From the NCBI GenBank assembly GCA_942492625.1, contig CALOFM010000048.1:1-64000 (forward strand): a stretch of 64,000 bases of DNA. Reading direction: 5' to 3'. Origin of the DNA: Thiosymbion sp942492625 (lineage in GTDB: Bacteria; Pseudomonadota; Gammaproteobacteria; Chromatiales; Chromatiaceae). Numbering within the stretch: position 1 is the first letter of the stretch; each line of letters opens with the position of its first letter. This document shows, one piece after another, positions 15,573-24,266 of the stretch. The notes beneath the pieces were generated by a model. That model ran no database searches. It was not told where the DNA came from and was given only the letters and a program-made list of their open reading frames with translations. A program made the position numbers and the translations under genes.

Positions 15573-15604
15573 CTTCTTGCGTTCATCTGCGGGCGTCCTT
15601 CGAG

Positions 15605-17425
15605 TCATTGACTCAACCAGAGCCAGTCTGCGCGCCTGCTCGCGCTCTCATGTGGCGCACAGGTCCGGATACGCAGCTCGCAGGTATCTGCAGGGGCCGG
15701 CCGAGGGCGCACCCGAAACTCCATGAGCTCATCCCGACGGAAGGCGTGGATGAGCACCTCGCCACCCTCCGGCAGTCCCGCGACCAGGTCATCCAGCTTC
15801 TCAAGCTGGACGCGGATCCCGTCCAGGGCGACCAGGGTGTCGCCGGGGGAAAGGCCTGCCTGCTGCGCGGGGCCATCGTCAAGCACGACGGCGATCACAG
15901 GCTCTGCGGCGCCGGGCTTCAGGCGAATTCCCAGGTCGCTCCGCGCGGGCTCGTCCTTCCTCTCGTCCACGACGCAGCCCATGTCCTTCGGGCCGCGGGC
16001 CGGGCGCAGACGCAGCTCGACACCCGCGGTCGCAAGCAGCCCGACAAGGTCCAGGTCTTCGGTAGAATCCAGCGCCTGCTCGAAGAAGCCGTCCAGCTGG
16101 AGCCCTGTCACTTCCTTAGCCAGGTCTTCGACGCCGCGCTCCGGCACCCCGATTCCGGGCTTGCCGTGGCGCCCCCAGAGGGCGCGCATCAGGTCGTCCA
16201 GGGACTTGGCGTTCCCCGTATCACGGCGGATGGTCAGGTCCAGCGCAAGGGCGACCAGCGCCCCCTTCGCGTAGTAGCTGACGATGGCGTTGGGTGCGTT
16301 CTCGTCCTGCTTGTAGAACTTGGTCCAGGCGTCGAAGCTGGATTCGGCGACGGTCTGAACCAGCCGGCCGGGATTGCGCATGACCCTCGTGATGGTCTCC
16401 GCCAACAGCTCCAGGTAGCCCGTCTCGTCGATGCAGCCGCTGCGCACCAAGGCCAGCTCGTCATAATAGGAGGTGATGCCCTCGAAGGCCCACAACAGGC
16501 GGGTGTGGACCTCCCGATCCAAGCCATTGTTCAGGAAAACCTCGGGGCCGATGCGCTTTACGTTCCATAAGTGGAAGTACTCGTGACTGCATAGCCCCAG
16601 GAAGCGGCGATAGCCCGGCGTTGGCCGGTCGTCTTCGGGGCGGGGCAGCTCGTCGCGGCTGCACAGGAGACTGGTCGAGAAGCGGTGCTCCAGACCTCCG
16701 TAGCCGTCGCCTACGGCCGTGGTCAGGAACAGATAACGATCGACGGGCAGGTCGTCGAACAGGGCCGCATGGGTCTCGCAAATACGGACGAGGTCCCGCC
16801 GCAGGCGCACCTCGTCCGCCCGATGGCGGCCGGTGATGACCATTTGGTGCGGGACCTCGCGGACACTGAACGGGATCCGGGTGAAGGTGCCCATCTCGAC
16901 GGGGTGGTCGATGAGGTCCTCGTAGCCATCAGCGACGTAGGTCCCGAACCCTCTGGGTCCGACGTTCTCAGGCGCGAGGCTGGTGGCCACACGCCAGCGC
17001 CCGTAGCCTTCACCCTGCGGACAAGCGAGCTCCACACGGCACGGGATATGGTCTGCGCCTTCGACCCGAAGGAACAGACTGGGACCATTGAAGTAAGCGT
17101 GCGTGGTGTCGAGATGGGCCGCGCGTACGGTCAGCTCCCATGCGTATACGCGATAACGCAGGGTGACCGGTCCGCCCGCGGCGCTCAGGCGCCATGTCTG
17201 CTTGTCGAGCTTTTCCAAGGGAAGCGGTCCCGAGGAATTCGTCGCGCCGATAGAAACCACATTCTTGGCGAAATCCCGAATCATGTAGCTGCCCGGAATC
17301 CAGGCAGGCATGGAGAGAATCAGCTCGCCCGGCGGCGGGTACGCAATCTCCAGCTCGACCGAAAAGAGATGGGCTTCGGGCCGCTCCACCCGAACGCGGT
17401 ACATCAAGCCTATGCGGGAATTCAT
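15605..17425 (-). CDS. M61 family metallopeptidase with PDZ domain
   Basis: About 606 residues from ATG 17423-17425 (MNSRIGLMYRVRVERPEAHL...). An N-terminal beta domain of the M61 type (ELILSMPAWIPGSYMIRDFA) is followed by a catalytic domain with zinc motif HEYFHLWNVKRI (HExxH, about residue 280) and downstream acidic WAFEGITSYYDE (GATE motif). A C-terminal PDZ domain (about 500-590, QQAGLSPGDTLVALDGIRV) completes the normal glycyl-aminopeptidase architecture. A longer in-frame extension upstream lacks homology. No obvious signal peptide. It is divergent from the psr-type operon and shares its 300-bp control region. Confidence 0.92.
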   Translation of the reverse strand: MNSRIGLMYRVRVERPEAHLFSVELEIAYPPPGELILSMPAWIPGSYMIRDFAKNVVSIGATNSSGPLPLEKLDKQTWRLSAAGGPVTLRYRVYAWELTVRAAHLDTTHAYFNGPSLFLRVEGADHIPCRVELACPQGEGYGRWRVATSLAPENVGPRGFGTYVADGYEDLIDHPVEMGTFTRIPFSVREVPHQMVITGRHRADEVRLRRDLVRICETHAALFDDLPVDRYLFLTTAVGDGYGGLEHRFSTSLLCSRDELPRPEDDRPTPGYRRFLGLCSHEYFHLWNVKRIGPEVFLNNGLDREVHTRLLWAFEGITSYYDELALVRSGCIDETGYLELLAETITRVMRNPGRLVQTVAESSFDAWTKFYKQDENAPNAIVSYYAKGALVALALDLTIRRDTGNAKSLDDLMRALWGRHGKPGIGVPERGVEDLAKEVTGLQLDGFFEQALDSTEDLDLVGLLATAGVELRLRPARGPKDMGCVVDERKDEPARSDLGIRLKPGAAEPVIAVVLDDGPAQQAGLSPGDTLVALDGIRVQLEKLDDLVAGLPEGGEVLIHAFRRDELMEFRVRPRPAPADTCELRIRTCAPHESASRRADWLWLSQ

Positions 17426-17446
17426 GCGCGAACCTTGTTGTGCCAA

Positions 17447-17580
17447 TTGACATCCGTCACTTGCTCGTTCCGTCCGAACCGCAACGAGCGCAACGCATGC
17501 CCCTCCAAATAACCCTGCCGAATCAAGTGGTTTTGCGATTCTCATGTCAGGAAAACCGCTGAAGGATTGACATATGTCAC
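17447..17580. promoter_or_regulatory. two Fnr/Dnr-like boxes in the M61-psrA divergent region
   Basis: ATTGACATCCGTCACT (17446-17461) and ATTGACATATGTCACT (17566-17581) differ in two bases and are exactly 120 bp apart. Each fits TTGAC-N4-GTCAC, one base off the TTGAC-N4-GTCAA half-site pair of Crp/Fnr-family redox and nitric-oxide regulators. They lie 150 and 270 bases before psrA, so they may control either divergent unit. Confidence 0.55.
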
Positions 17581-17602
17581 TGTGTCGGGACACCAGAATA
17601 GG

Positions 17603-17683
17603 ATAATAGTCCCCGACATCTTGGAGCCCGCCTCCAAGCGCCCGAACGGATGCTTAAGAAGGGCACGAATTAATAATAGTCCC
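17603..17683 (+). repeat. direct repeat ATAATAGTCCC upstream of psrA
   Basis: Identical copies at 17603-17613 and 17673-17683, 70 bp apart. The first is preceded by GTCGGGACAC (17583-17592), which pairs with GTCCCCGAC next to it. It may be part of the operon's operator; no known consensus is recognised. Confidence 0.4.
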
Positions 17684-17730
17684 GGTCGCAGTGACATTGG
17701 GGCAGCATCAAACCGAAGGAGGATCCCGTC

Positions 17731-20499
17731 ATGGGGTGGAAGATACCACGCCTGTCTCGCCGTGCGTTCCTGAAAACCACCGGTTACGGAACCGCCAGTC
17801 TGAGTCTACTCTCTCCGATCAGCAGCATGGTCGGGAAGGCCATTGCCAAGGACGAGGAGAGCGAGGAGACCAGCTACAGCATCTGCAATTTTTGCTCGTC
17901 GCTGTGTAACCTGCGCGTCACCACGCATACAAAGAACGGTGATAAGCGCATCGTCAAGCTCGACGGCAACCCCAACTCGACCCTGAACCGCGGCAAGATC
18001 TGCGCCCGGGGCCAAGCGGGATTACGCCAAACCTACGACACCGACCGCATTAAGACCCCATTGATCCGGGTCGAAGGCACGAAGCGCGGCGAGTATGCCT
18101 TCCGCGCGGCGACCTGGGAAGAGGCATGGAAGTACATCGCTGATAAGCAGAAGGCCGCCGAGATCAATCCCTGGGAATGGACCATGGTAGGCGGCTGGAC
18201 CTCCTGCGTCTTCTACATGAACTGGGCCGTCCCCTTCGCCATGGCCAACCAGGTGCCGAACATCGTCGCCTCGCCCATGCAGCACTGCGTGACCACCGGC
18301 CACCTTGGCACCGACGTGGTCACCGGCAACTTCAACATTCACGACGAGATCCTGCCCGACTACGATAACGCCAAGTACATCCTGTTCATCGCCAATAACG
18401 CCTCCATCGGTGCGGTTTCGACCTGCCGCATGGTGCGCTTCGCACAGGGCCGCAAGAACGGCGCCAAGGTGGTCGCGCTCGACCCGCGCTGCTCGGAGAC
18501 CGCCGCCAAGGCGGACGAGTGGGTGCAGATTCGCCCGGGCACGGACCTGGCCTTCATGCTGGCGCTGATGAAAATCATGATGGAGGAAGATCTCTACGAC
18601 GGCGAGTTCCTCAAGAGCCACACCAACATGCCCTTCCTTATCTCCAAGGACGATCAGGGCGAGTGGCAGATGGTCACGGATGCCGAGGGGAATCCGATGG
18701 TCGTGGTGGAAGGTACCGACGAGGTGCGCGTGCTGAAGAAGTTCAGCAACGATAACCGCAAAGGCATAGAGCCCGGCTCCTTCTACCCCGGCCTCACGCT
18801 GCAACAGCCCGTCACGGTTGAGGGCAAGCAGGTCAAGACGGTGTTCGAGGCACAGCTCGAGGAGCTCGCCGAGTACACCCCGGAGTGGGCCGCGGGGATC
18901 ACCGGGATTCCGGCGGAGACCATCGCCCGCATCTCCCGCGAGTTCGGCAACACACGCCCGGCCATCGTCGACCCGGGCTGGCACGGCGCGCGCTACGGCA
19001 ACATCATGATGCTGCGCCGGGTGCAAGCCATGGTGCAGGCACTGACCGGCGGCATCGACTCGGTCGGCGGCTGGATGAACTCCGGAGAGCTGCATCACAA
19101 GGCGGCCCACATGTACGAGGCCATGGAGCATGGCTACGAGATGGGTTCGCCGCTGGCGACCCTGGCCGGCATGGCCTTCGCCAAGATGGTCATCGGCGCC
19201 GTTTCCAACGGCGACAACTTCTCCCACGGCAAGCCCGGCTGGTCCTGGGCCTTCAGCGCCCAGGAGAAAGAGGCCGGCCGCTTCAACGTAGCGCTTCCGG
19301 TGATGACGGACTCCGGACTGAGAGAGTCGGTGGAGGGCAACCTGCAATACAAGGGCGAGCCCTACAGGACGCGCGCATTCATCATCAACGCGGCCAACCC
19401 GGTCCGCCACTACTATCCGGACACTTACTGGAAGGAGGTCCTGAGCCACGAGAACGTGAACCTGGTGGTCATGGTGGAGGTTCTGCCGTCGGACACCGCA
19501 CCCTACGCGGACGTGATCCTGCCCAACACCACCTACTTGGAGCGTAACGAGCCCACCCTGTACGGCAACGGAGTCAACCAAGACTTGGCCCTCACGACCC
19601 GCTACGCGGCCATCGACCCCCTCTACGACACCGAGGAGACCGCCGACATCCTGCTCAAAATGACGGAGATCGTCAGCGGCAACACGGACGGATTCCTGGC
19701 GGGCGTGGAGCAGCTCACGGGACTCAAGGCGGAACCGGTCAAGGCGGCCCACGCCGAGACCAAGAAAACCCACGAGAAGGGGTCCTTCGCCGCGGCTTGC
19801 AGACGCGTCTCCTTCGCCCAGACCGCGGAGCGGTTGGGGGTGACGCCCGAGCACATCGACCAGGTCCTGCGCGAGAAGGGCGTCTATCACGAGGAGGACA
19901 AGCACCACATCCTGGCGCACCAAGCCATGCCGCGTAAGATGCCGGTCCCCACCGACAGCGGACGGGTGGAGTTCTTCAGTCCCCTTATGCGCTCCCTGCG
20001 CGACGGCGGCCACACGGCGCCCAACTTTCACGTGCTGGCGACCTGGATTGCCCCCGTGTTTCGAGAAGGCAAGACCCTGGCCGAGCCCTTGGGTGAGGAC
20101 GAGTTTTTCTTTATCTACGGCAAGACGCCAACCGTCTCCCACGGTTCCACCAACAGCAACAACCCGGTGCTCTCAGGCATCAACCGATTCAAGAACGACG
20201 TCTATAAGGGCATCTGGATCCATCCGGACCGGGCCGAGATGCTGGGCATCAACAATGGCGATGAGATCCGTCTCACCAACAACACATCGGGTCAGGAGGT
20301 CATGGGCCACGCCCATTTAACCCGACTGGTACAGAAGGACACCCTGTTTATTCATTCGTCCTTCGGGGTGGAGAACAAGGAGCTCACCAGGACGCAAGGG
20401 GACGGTACCGCCACCAACAAGATCATTCCGTACCAGATCGAGCCTGTCGTGGCCGGATTCAGGTCCCAGGAATTTACCATCAAAGTGGCACGCGCCTAA
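17731..20499 (+). CDS. psrA-like: Tat-exported molybdopterin oxidoreductase, PsrA/PhsA-like catalytic subunit
   Basis: The 922-residue CISM-family enzyme starts at ATG 17731 after GAAGGAGGA. A perfect Tat motif SRRAFLK (residues 9-15) is followed by a hydrophobic stretch, so the enzyme acts in the periplasm. A [4Fe-4S] site is formed by C52-x2-C55-x3-C59...C91. The likely molybdenum ligand is Cys186 (MQHCVTTGH), as in the polysulfide, thiosulfate and arsenate reductase branch, not Ser or Asp. The pterin-binding C-terminal domain is present. It heads a three-gene operon with a ferredoxin subunit and an NrfD anchor. Known relatives reduce polysulfide/sulfur, thiosulfate, tetrathionate or arsenate, or work in the oxidative direction; the substrate cannot be set from sequence. 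The enzyme is about 150 residues longer than classical PsrA. Confidence 0.85.
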   Translation: MGWKIPRLSRRAFLKTTGYGTASLSLLSPISSMVGKAIAKDEESEETSYSICNFCSSLCNLRVTTHTKNGDKRIVKLDGNPNSTLNRGKICARGQAGLRQTYDTDRIKTPLIRVEGTKRGEYAFRAATWEEAWKYIADKQKAAEINPWEWTMVGGWTSCVFYMNWAVPFAMANQVPNIVASPMQHCVTTGHLGTDVVTGNFNIHDEILPDYDNAKYILFIANNASIGAVSTCRMVRFAQGRKNGAKVVALDPRCSETAAKADEWVQIRPGTDLAFMLALMKIMMEEDLYDGEFLKSHTNMPFLISKDDQGEWQMVTDAEGNPMVVVEGTDEVRVLKKFSNDNRKGIEPGSFYPGLTLQQPVTVEGKQVKTVFEAQLEELAEYTPEWAAGITGIPAETIARISREFGNTRPAIVDPGWHGARYGNIMMLRRVQAMVQALTGGIDSVGGWMNSGELHHKAAHMYEAMEHGYEMGSPLATLAGMAFAKMVIGAVSNGDNFSHGKPGWSWAFSAQEKEAGRFNVALPVMTDSGLRESVEGNLQYKGEPYRTRAFIINAANPVRHYYPDTYWKEVLSHENVNLVVMVEVLPSDTAPYADVILPNTTYLERNEPTLYGNGVNQDLALTTRYAAIDPLYDTEETADILLKMTEIVSGNTDGFLAGVEQLTGLKAEPVKAAHAETKKTHEKGSFAAACRRVSFAQTAERLGVTPEHIDQVLREKGVYHEEDKHHILAHQAMPRKMPVPTDSGRVEFFSPLMRSLRDGGHTAPNFHVLATWIAPVFREGKTLAEPLGEDEFFFIYGKTPTVSHGSTNSNNPVLSGINRFKNDVYKGIWIHPDRAEMLGINNGDEIRLTNNTSGQEVMGHAHLTRLVQKDTLFIHSSFGVENKELTRTQGDGTATNKIIPYQIEPVVAGFRSQEFTIKVARA

Positions 20500-20517
20500 G
20501 GTCAGGAGGAATAACAC

Positions 20518-21135
20518 ATGACTAAATACGCGATGGTCATCGACCTCAACACCTGCGTGGGCTGCAACGCCTGCATGGCCGCCTGCTCCATGGAGAATCA
20601 GACGCCCGTGTGGGACGAAAAAAAGTGGCGCACCTATGTCCACGACGAGGAGATCGGCGTCGGCAACGACGTGCACCGCCGCTTCTTCCCGCGCCTGTGT
20701 AATCACTGCGACAACCCGCCCTGCATGAGCGTGTGTCCCACCGGGGCGACCTACAAATTGGACAACGGCATCGTTCTGGTAGACGAGGACCTGTGCATGG
20801 GTTGCCAAGCCTGCGCCATGGCCTGTCCGTATCACGCCAGGGTGGAGGTCACCTACTCGGACGTCCGGGAAGGCAAGGATTTCTACGGATCGGATTACCG
20901 CCGCCACAGCCCAAGCGTGGACAAGTGCTCCTTCTGCGAGCACCGGGTCTCGCAAGGCCTGAAGCCCGCGTGCGTGGAGACCTGTGTGGGTGAGTCACGC
21001 ATGTTCGGCGATCTGGACAACCCGAGCGATCCGGTCGCCCAGATGGTTGCCAGCGGGGTGGCGCAACCGCTGATGCCCCACATCGGCACCCGACCCAATG
21101 TCTACTACATCAACGACCTGAAGAGGAGGGGCTGA
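20518..21135 (+). CDS. psrB-like: four-cluster ferredoxin-type electron-transfer subunit (PsrB-like)
   Basis: The 205-residue protein has four cysteine groups. CVGCNACMAAC, CNHCDNPPCMSVC, CMGCQACAMAC and CSFCEHRVSQG with later CVETCVG together hold four [4Fe-4S] clusters, as in PsrB/NrfC/DmsB. No signal peptide: export would occur by hitch-hiking with the Tat-signal catalytic subunit. The start follows AGGAGGAATAACAC, 18 bases after psrA, and the stop is one base before the psrC ATG, so translation is likely coupled. It carries electrons between the quinone-linked membrane anchor and the molybdenum subunit. Confidence 0.92.
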   Translation: MTKYAMVIDLNTCVGCNACMAACSMENQTPVWDEKKWRTYVHDEEIGVGNDVHRRFFPRLCNHCDNPPCMSVCPTGATYKLDNGIVLVDEDLCMGCQACAMACPYHARVEVTYSDVREGKDFYGSDYRRHSPSVDKCSFCEHRVSQGLKPACVETCVGESRMFGDLDNPSDPVAQMVASGVAQPLMPHIGTRPNVYYINDLKRRG

Positions 21136-21136
21136 G

Positions 21137-22096
21137 ATGGGCGTCAACATGAGCTATGCAACCCAGGACATCTGGACCTGGTGGTTCGCCGTCTACCTGT
21201 ACACCGGCGGTCTCGGCGCCGCGACCCTGGCGGTGACCTTCCTCACGGACATGTACCTCAAGCCCCACCGCAACCTGGTCCTCTGGGGGGCGGGCGCCGG
21301 CGTGGTGCTGCTCTCGGTTGGCTCCGGGATGCTGTTCCTGCACCTGCTCGATCACTTGGCCGCGATCCATGTGCTGAACCCGTTGGCCATGATCAACCAG
21401 CCCACCGCCTGGATCGCCTGGGGCACCCAGTTCATCCTCTGGATGATGGTCTGGGGCGTGCTCTACGCCATACCCTACGCCCGCGCCACGCCCTTGTTCC
21501 AGAACATGCCGCTGGTTGGCAAGGCCCTGGAGTGGGGCTTCGTGGTCAAGCTGAGCGATATGATAGAGCGCTTCCAAAAGGTCATCGGCTGGCTGGCGGT
21601 GGTCAACGGGGTCGGGATCGCCGTCTATACCGGCCTGGTGCTGCAGTCCTTCCCCGCCGTAGCCCTGTGGGCGAATCCGGGCGTGCCCCTGCTGTTCACC
21701 GTGTCCGCCTTCTCAACCGCCATGGCCTTCCTGCTTCTGATCATGTATACGGTGATCAAGGACGCGGCGGACGAGCATATCCGGGTGCTCTACGAGCGTA
21801 TCGACCTGGTCCTCATCTCCGCCGAGCTGGTGATCATCTTCTCCTTCTTCTTCTACCTGCAGCGCGGCTCCGAGTCCGCCATGCGGTCCTGGGAGCTGCT
21901 GTTCAACGACTTCGGCTGGCTCGTCGGCTTCATCGGCTTCGGCCTGATCGTCCCCTTTTTCCTCGAGCTCAGGGGCGTGGTCAAGGGCTGGAGTAGCCAT
22001 GTACCCATCATCGCCGCGTCCATTTTCGTGCTGACGGGCGGCTATCTGCTCAGGCACTACTTCATGTACGCGGGGGTATACGCCTACCCTTGGTAG
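21137..22096 (+). CDS. psrC-like: NrfD/PsrC-type integral membrane quinone-linked subunit
   Basis: 319 residues with about eight hydrophobic segments (e.g. NLVLWGAGAGVVLLSVGSGM, GVGIAVYTGLVLQSFPAVAL). The N-terminal WTWWFAVYLYTGGLGAATL motif is typical of NrfD proteins. Members anchor the molybdoenzyme complex and exchange electrons with quinones. The start ATG 21137 (MGVNMSYATQD) is adjacent to the psrB stop; ATG 21149 is an alternative. It is the last gene of the operon, which ends at a strong terminator 60 bases on. Confidence 0.92.
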   Translation: MGVNMSYATQDIWTWWFAVYLYTGGLGAATLAVTFLTDMYLKPHRNLVLWGAGAGVVLLSVGSGMLFLHLLDHLAAIHVLNPLAMINQPTAWIAWGTQFILWMMVWGVLYAIPYARATPLFQNMPLVGKALEWGFVVKLSDMIERFQKVIGWLAVVNGVGIAVYTGLVLQSFPAVALWANPGVPLLFTVSAFSTAMAFLLLIMYTVIKDAADEHIRVLYERIDLVLISAELVIIFSFFFYLQRGSESAMRSWELLFNDFGWLVGFIGFGLIVPFFLELRGVVKGWSSHVPIIAASIFVLTGGYLLRHYFMYAGVYAYPW

Positions 22097-22158
22097 GCAG
22101 AGACATCGTACAAGAAGTCTTCTGCACGTAAAGATCAAGGAAGACGGAGGAGTCTGCG

Positions 22159-22183
22159 GAGGCGCTTCGGCGCCTCTTTTTTT
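22159..22183 (+). terminator. rho-independent terminator of the psr-type operon
   Basis: GAGGCGC-TTCG-GCGCCTC is a 7-bp stem with a stable tetraloop, followed by seven T. Confidence 0.93.
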
Positions 22184-22471
22184 CTCGCGGCATCAGGGTC
22201 CTGAGCGCAGCTCAGTCAGCCCAGAGCAACGACAAATCGAAAGAAACGGCATCGCACGGCGGAAGCATTACGCGGTCGTCATCCTTGAGAGTGGTGTTAC
22301 GTCTTTCCCTTCCGTAGGCATTCGCGGCTGATATATCCCGACGTCCATCAGGGTCGATCCGGGAATATTCCCTCTTAGATTCCGACACAGCAGCGACAAA
22401 AGGAAGGCCGGTGCACCTCTGTTATCGTGGGAAGTTGCAACACAAACCACGATGACAGGAGCGCCCGGCCT

Positions 22472-23011
22472 ATGTTTCGTATCGTGCCAGGAATTTCTTC
22501 CCTTAAGCAACATCAGCAGTCTCTGACATGCGAGCGCGAGCGTTACCGCCTCGAGCGTTGTCCGCACTGTCGCAAGGCGGGGCCTTGGAGCCACGGGAGC
22601 TACGTGCGCAAGGCCGACCGGGGAGGCGAGGCTATGAAGTCGCTCAATCCGGTGTCGATTCCTCGCTTCTACTGCCCGAGCTGCGGGGCGACTTGTTCGC
22701 GGTTGCCCGAGTGTGTGGCACCGCGCCGCTGGTATGGGTGGGCCGTGCAGCAGGTGGTCTTGGTCCTGCTTTTGGCAGGGGCCTCGATCCGCGCGCTCAG
22801 CCGCCAGGGATTGGTGAGCCGGCGCACGGTGGGCCGGTGGTGGCGCTGGTTGTATGCGCGCTTCGACGTCCACGGCTTTCATCTGCGCAGTCTCCTCCCC
22901 GACCTGGGTCGCTGTGCGCAACCGATCCCGTTCTGGTCAGCCGCACTGCAACAGCATGGGCTGTCGACCTGGATGGGATCCCTGGATCGGCTGGGGGTTG
23001 CCGTCCCGTAA
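22472..23011 (+). CDS. zinc-ribbon DUF6431-like transposition-associated protein
   Basis: ATG 22472 (MFRIVPGISSLKQHQQSL) opens 179 residues with two CxxC pairs (CPHCRKAGPW, YCPSCGATCSRLPEC). A helix-turn-helix-like segment follows (LLAGASIRALSRQGLVSRRT, then VGRWWRWL). This matches the DUF6431 type found as the first gene of a class of rve-transposase elements; my recall of the family name is moderately sure. The frame appears intact, but its partner genes are broken. Confidence 0.6.
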   Translation: MFRIVPGISSLKQHQQSLTCERERYRLERCPHCRKAGPWSHGSYVRKADRGGEAMKSLNPVSIPRFYCPSCGATCSRLPECVAPRRWYGWAVQQVVLVLLLAGASIRALSRQGLVSRRTVGRWWRWLYARFDVHGFHLRSLLPDLGRCAQPIPFWSAALQQHGLSTWMGSLDRLGVAVP

Positions 23012-23140
23012 GCGATTGTTGCTAACGGGTCCGGGGACGGCAGCATTGTGGGGCGTCGATCCACCCTACAGAGTTTGCCCCTGCCGGCGCTGAGCGTCTT
23101 GGTTTCTCCTGTGCGTTCCATTCAGACGCATGAGAATCCG

Positions 23141-23895
23141 ATGCACGAAATCCATGCCGTGGCCCTGTTCCGTTATTCGGTGCCGGGCGCGCTGGTCAGC
23201 CGTGGGCGCCTGGAACGTGGCGAGCTCACGGCCACCATCGGCGAGCTGGCCGCCCGCGACTATGCCATTCCCGGCTCGCGCAACAGCCGCCCCAGCGAGA
23301 AGACGATCGAGGCTTGGTACTATGCCTGGCGCCGCGGTGGCATCGATGCGCTGGCACCGCACCTTTCGCGATCGGTTCTTGAGCGAGCTCGATCCCGGTC
23401 GGATCCAGGATCTGGCCGATCTGAACGCGCGCCTTTGGGCGTGGATCGAGAGCGTCTATCACCGAACAGCACACGCAGGCCTTCAAGGACGGACACCACT
23501 GGATCGCTACCAGCAGGATCTGCCTCGCATCCGCACCTTGGGTCACAGGGCCGCCCGGCTCGATGAGCTGTTCCACCACCGCCTCGGACGCAAGGTGCGC
23601 AAGGACGGGACCGTCTCCTACCAGGGCGATCGCTTCGAGGTGCCCTACGAGCTGTCCGCGCAGCGCGTGGTGCTCGTCGTCGATCCCTGCCCACCGGGCA
23701 GGTGCACGGGGTCGAAGACGAGGAGGGTCAAGCACTCGGTGCGGCGACGCCCTTGGATGCGGTGGCCAACGTCGACCGAAAACGCCACCAGCGCAAACCT
23801 GCTGAGCTGGCCTCGGGCAGCACATCCGCCGAGCTCGATGCCTTGGAGCTGGCCTACTGCAAATACTACGGCGAGCGTGCCGAGGAGAAGCGCTG
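23141..23895 (+). pseudogene. rve/Mu-type transposase gene with internal deletion and frameshifts
   Basis: ATG 23141 starts MHEIHAVALFRYSVPGALVS... with an N-terminal helix-turn-helix region (SEKTIEAWYYAWRRGGIDALAP). At about 23360 the sequence jumps, out of frame, to the end of a DDE integrase domain (FLSELDPGRIQDLADLNARL, then WAWIESVYHRTAHAGLQGRTP) and the C-terminal Mu-type beta barrel (GDRFEVPYELSAQRVVLV). A further shift near 23700 leads to the last 60 residues, ending at TGA overlapping the ATPase ATG. The DDE core is missing, so it is inactive. Confidence 0.75.
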
Positions 23896-23975
23896 ATGTA
23901 TCTGCAACACTTCGGCCTGAAACACCCCCCCCACTGGGCAAGGAGGCCACCGAACTGTGGGATGACGGCGCCCTG
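23896..23975 (+). pseudogene. AAA ATPase (ExeA/TniB-like) gene, 5' fragment
   Basis: ATG 23896 overlaps the transposase stop and gives MYLQHFGLKHPP, the N-terminus of the ATPase partner in such elements. A C8 run shifts the frame before LGKEATELWDDGALA; then the sequence leaves the gene. Walker motifs are gone. Confidence 0.6.
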
Positions 23976-24232
23976 GCACCACCGCGCGATGAGCCGCCAC
24001 CACTGGACACCATGGTCCGAATGGTCGCTGGCCTCGGTGGCTTCCTGAACTGAAAAAACGATGGCTTCCCAGGCCCGAAAACGCTCTGGATCGGTCTGCA
24101 ACGCGTCCCCGATTTCGTGCTCGCGCTCGAGGCTCAGCGCAGCATCAGCGAGAGTTATGGGTATGAGGTACTGTGGGCATGGTGTTTGTACCCACGCGGC
24201 TCAACTCCCTGATTTCGGCGATCGGCCTCTCC
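23976..24232 (+). pseudogene. IS4/Tn5-like transposase gene, 3' fragment
   Basis: LDTMVRMVAGLGGFLN, a frameshift, then KNDGFPGPKTLWIGLQRVPD and FVLALEAQRSISESYG correspond to the C-terminal dimerisation domain of Tn5-like IS4 transposases. The catalytic part is absent. Confidence 0.7.
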
Positions 24233-24266
24233 GGCATGGGCGCTGCCCTCGTTAGGAAGGTCATCC

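Larger units (their letters stand above)
22400..24240 (+). mobile_element. insertion-sequence graveyard (at least two element types, rearranged)
   Basis: Parts of a three-gene element (zinc-ribbon DUF6431-like protein, rve-type transposase, AAA ATPase) are joined to the 3' end of an unrelated IS4/Tn5-like transposase. The transposase has an internal deletion and the ATPase keeps only about 25 codons. Bases 22,184-22,400 before it contain nothing I can identify. No intact ends found. Confidence 0.75.

Noticed and set aside
18022..20142. A 706-codon minus-strand open frame antisense to the molybdoenzyme gene
   Set aside because: It mirrors the codon bias of the real gene (His/Val/Leu/Gly-rich shadow), has no domain and no ribosome-binding site.
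22268..22921. A 217-residue minus-strand frame
   Set aside because: Antisense to the zinc-ribbon DUF6431-like frame, whose CxxC pairs and helices are convincing.
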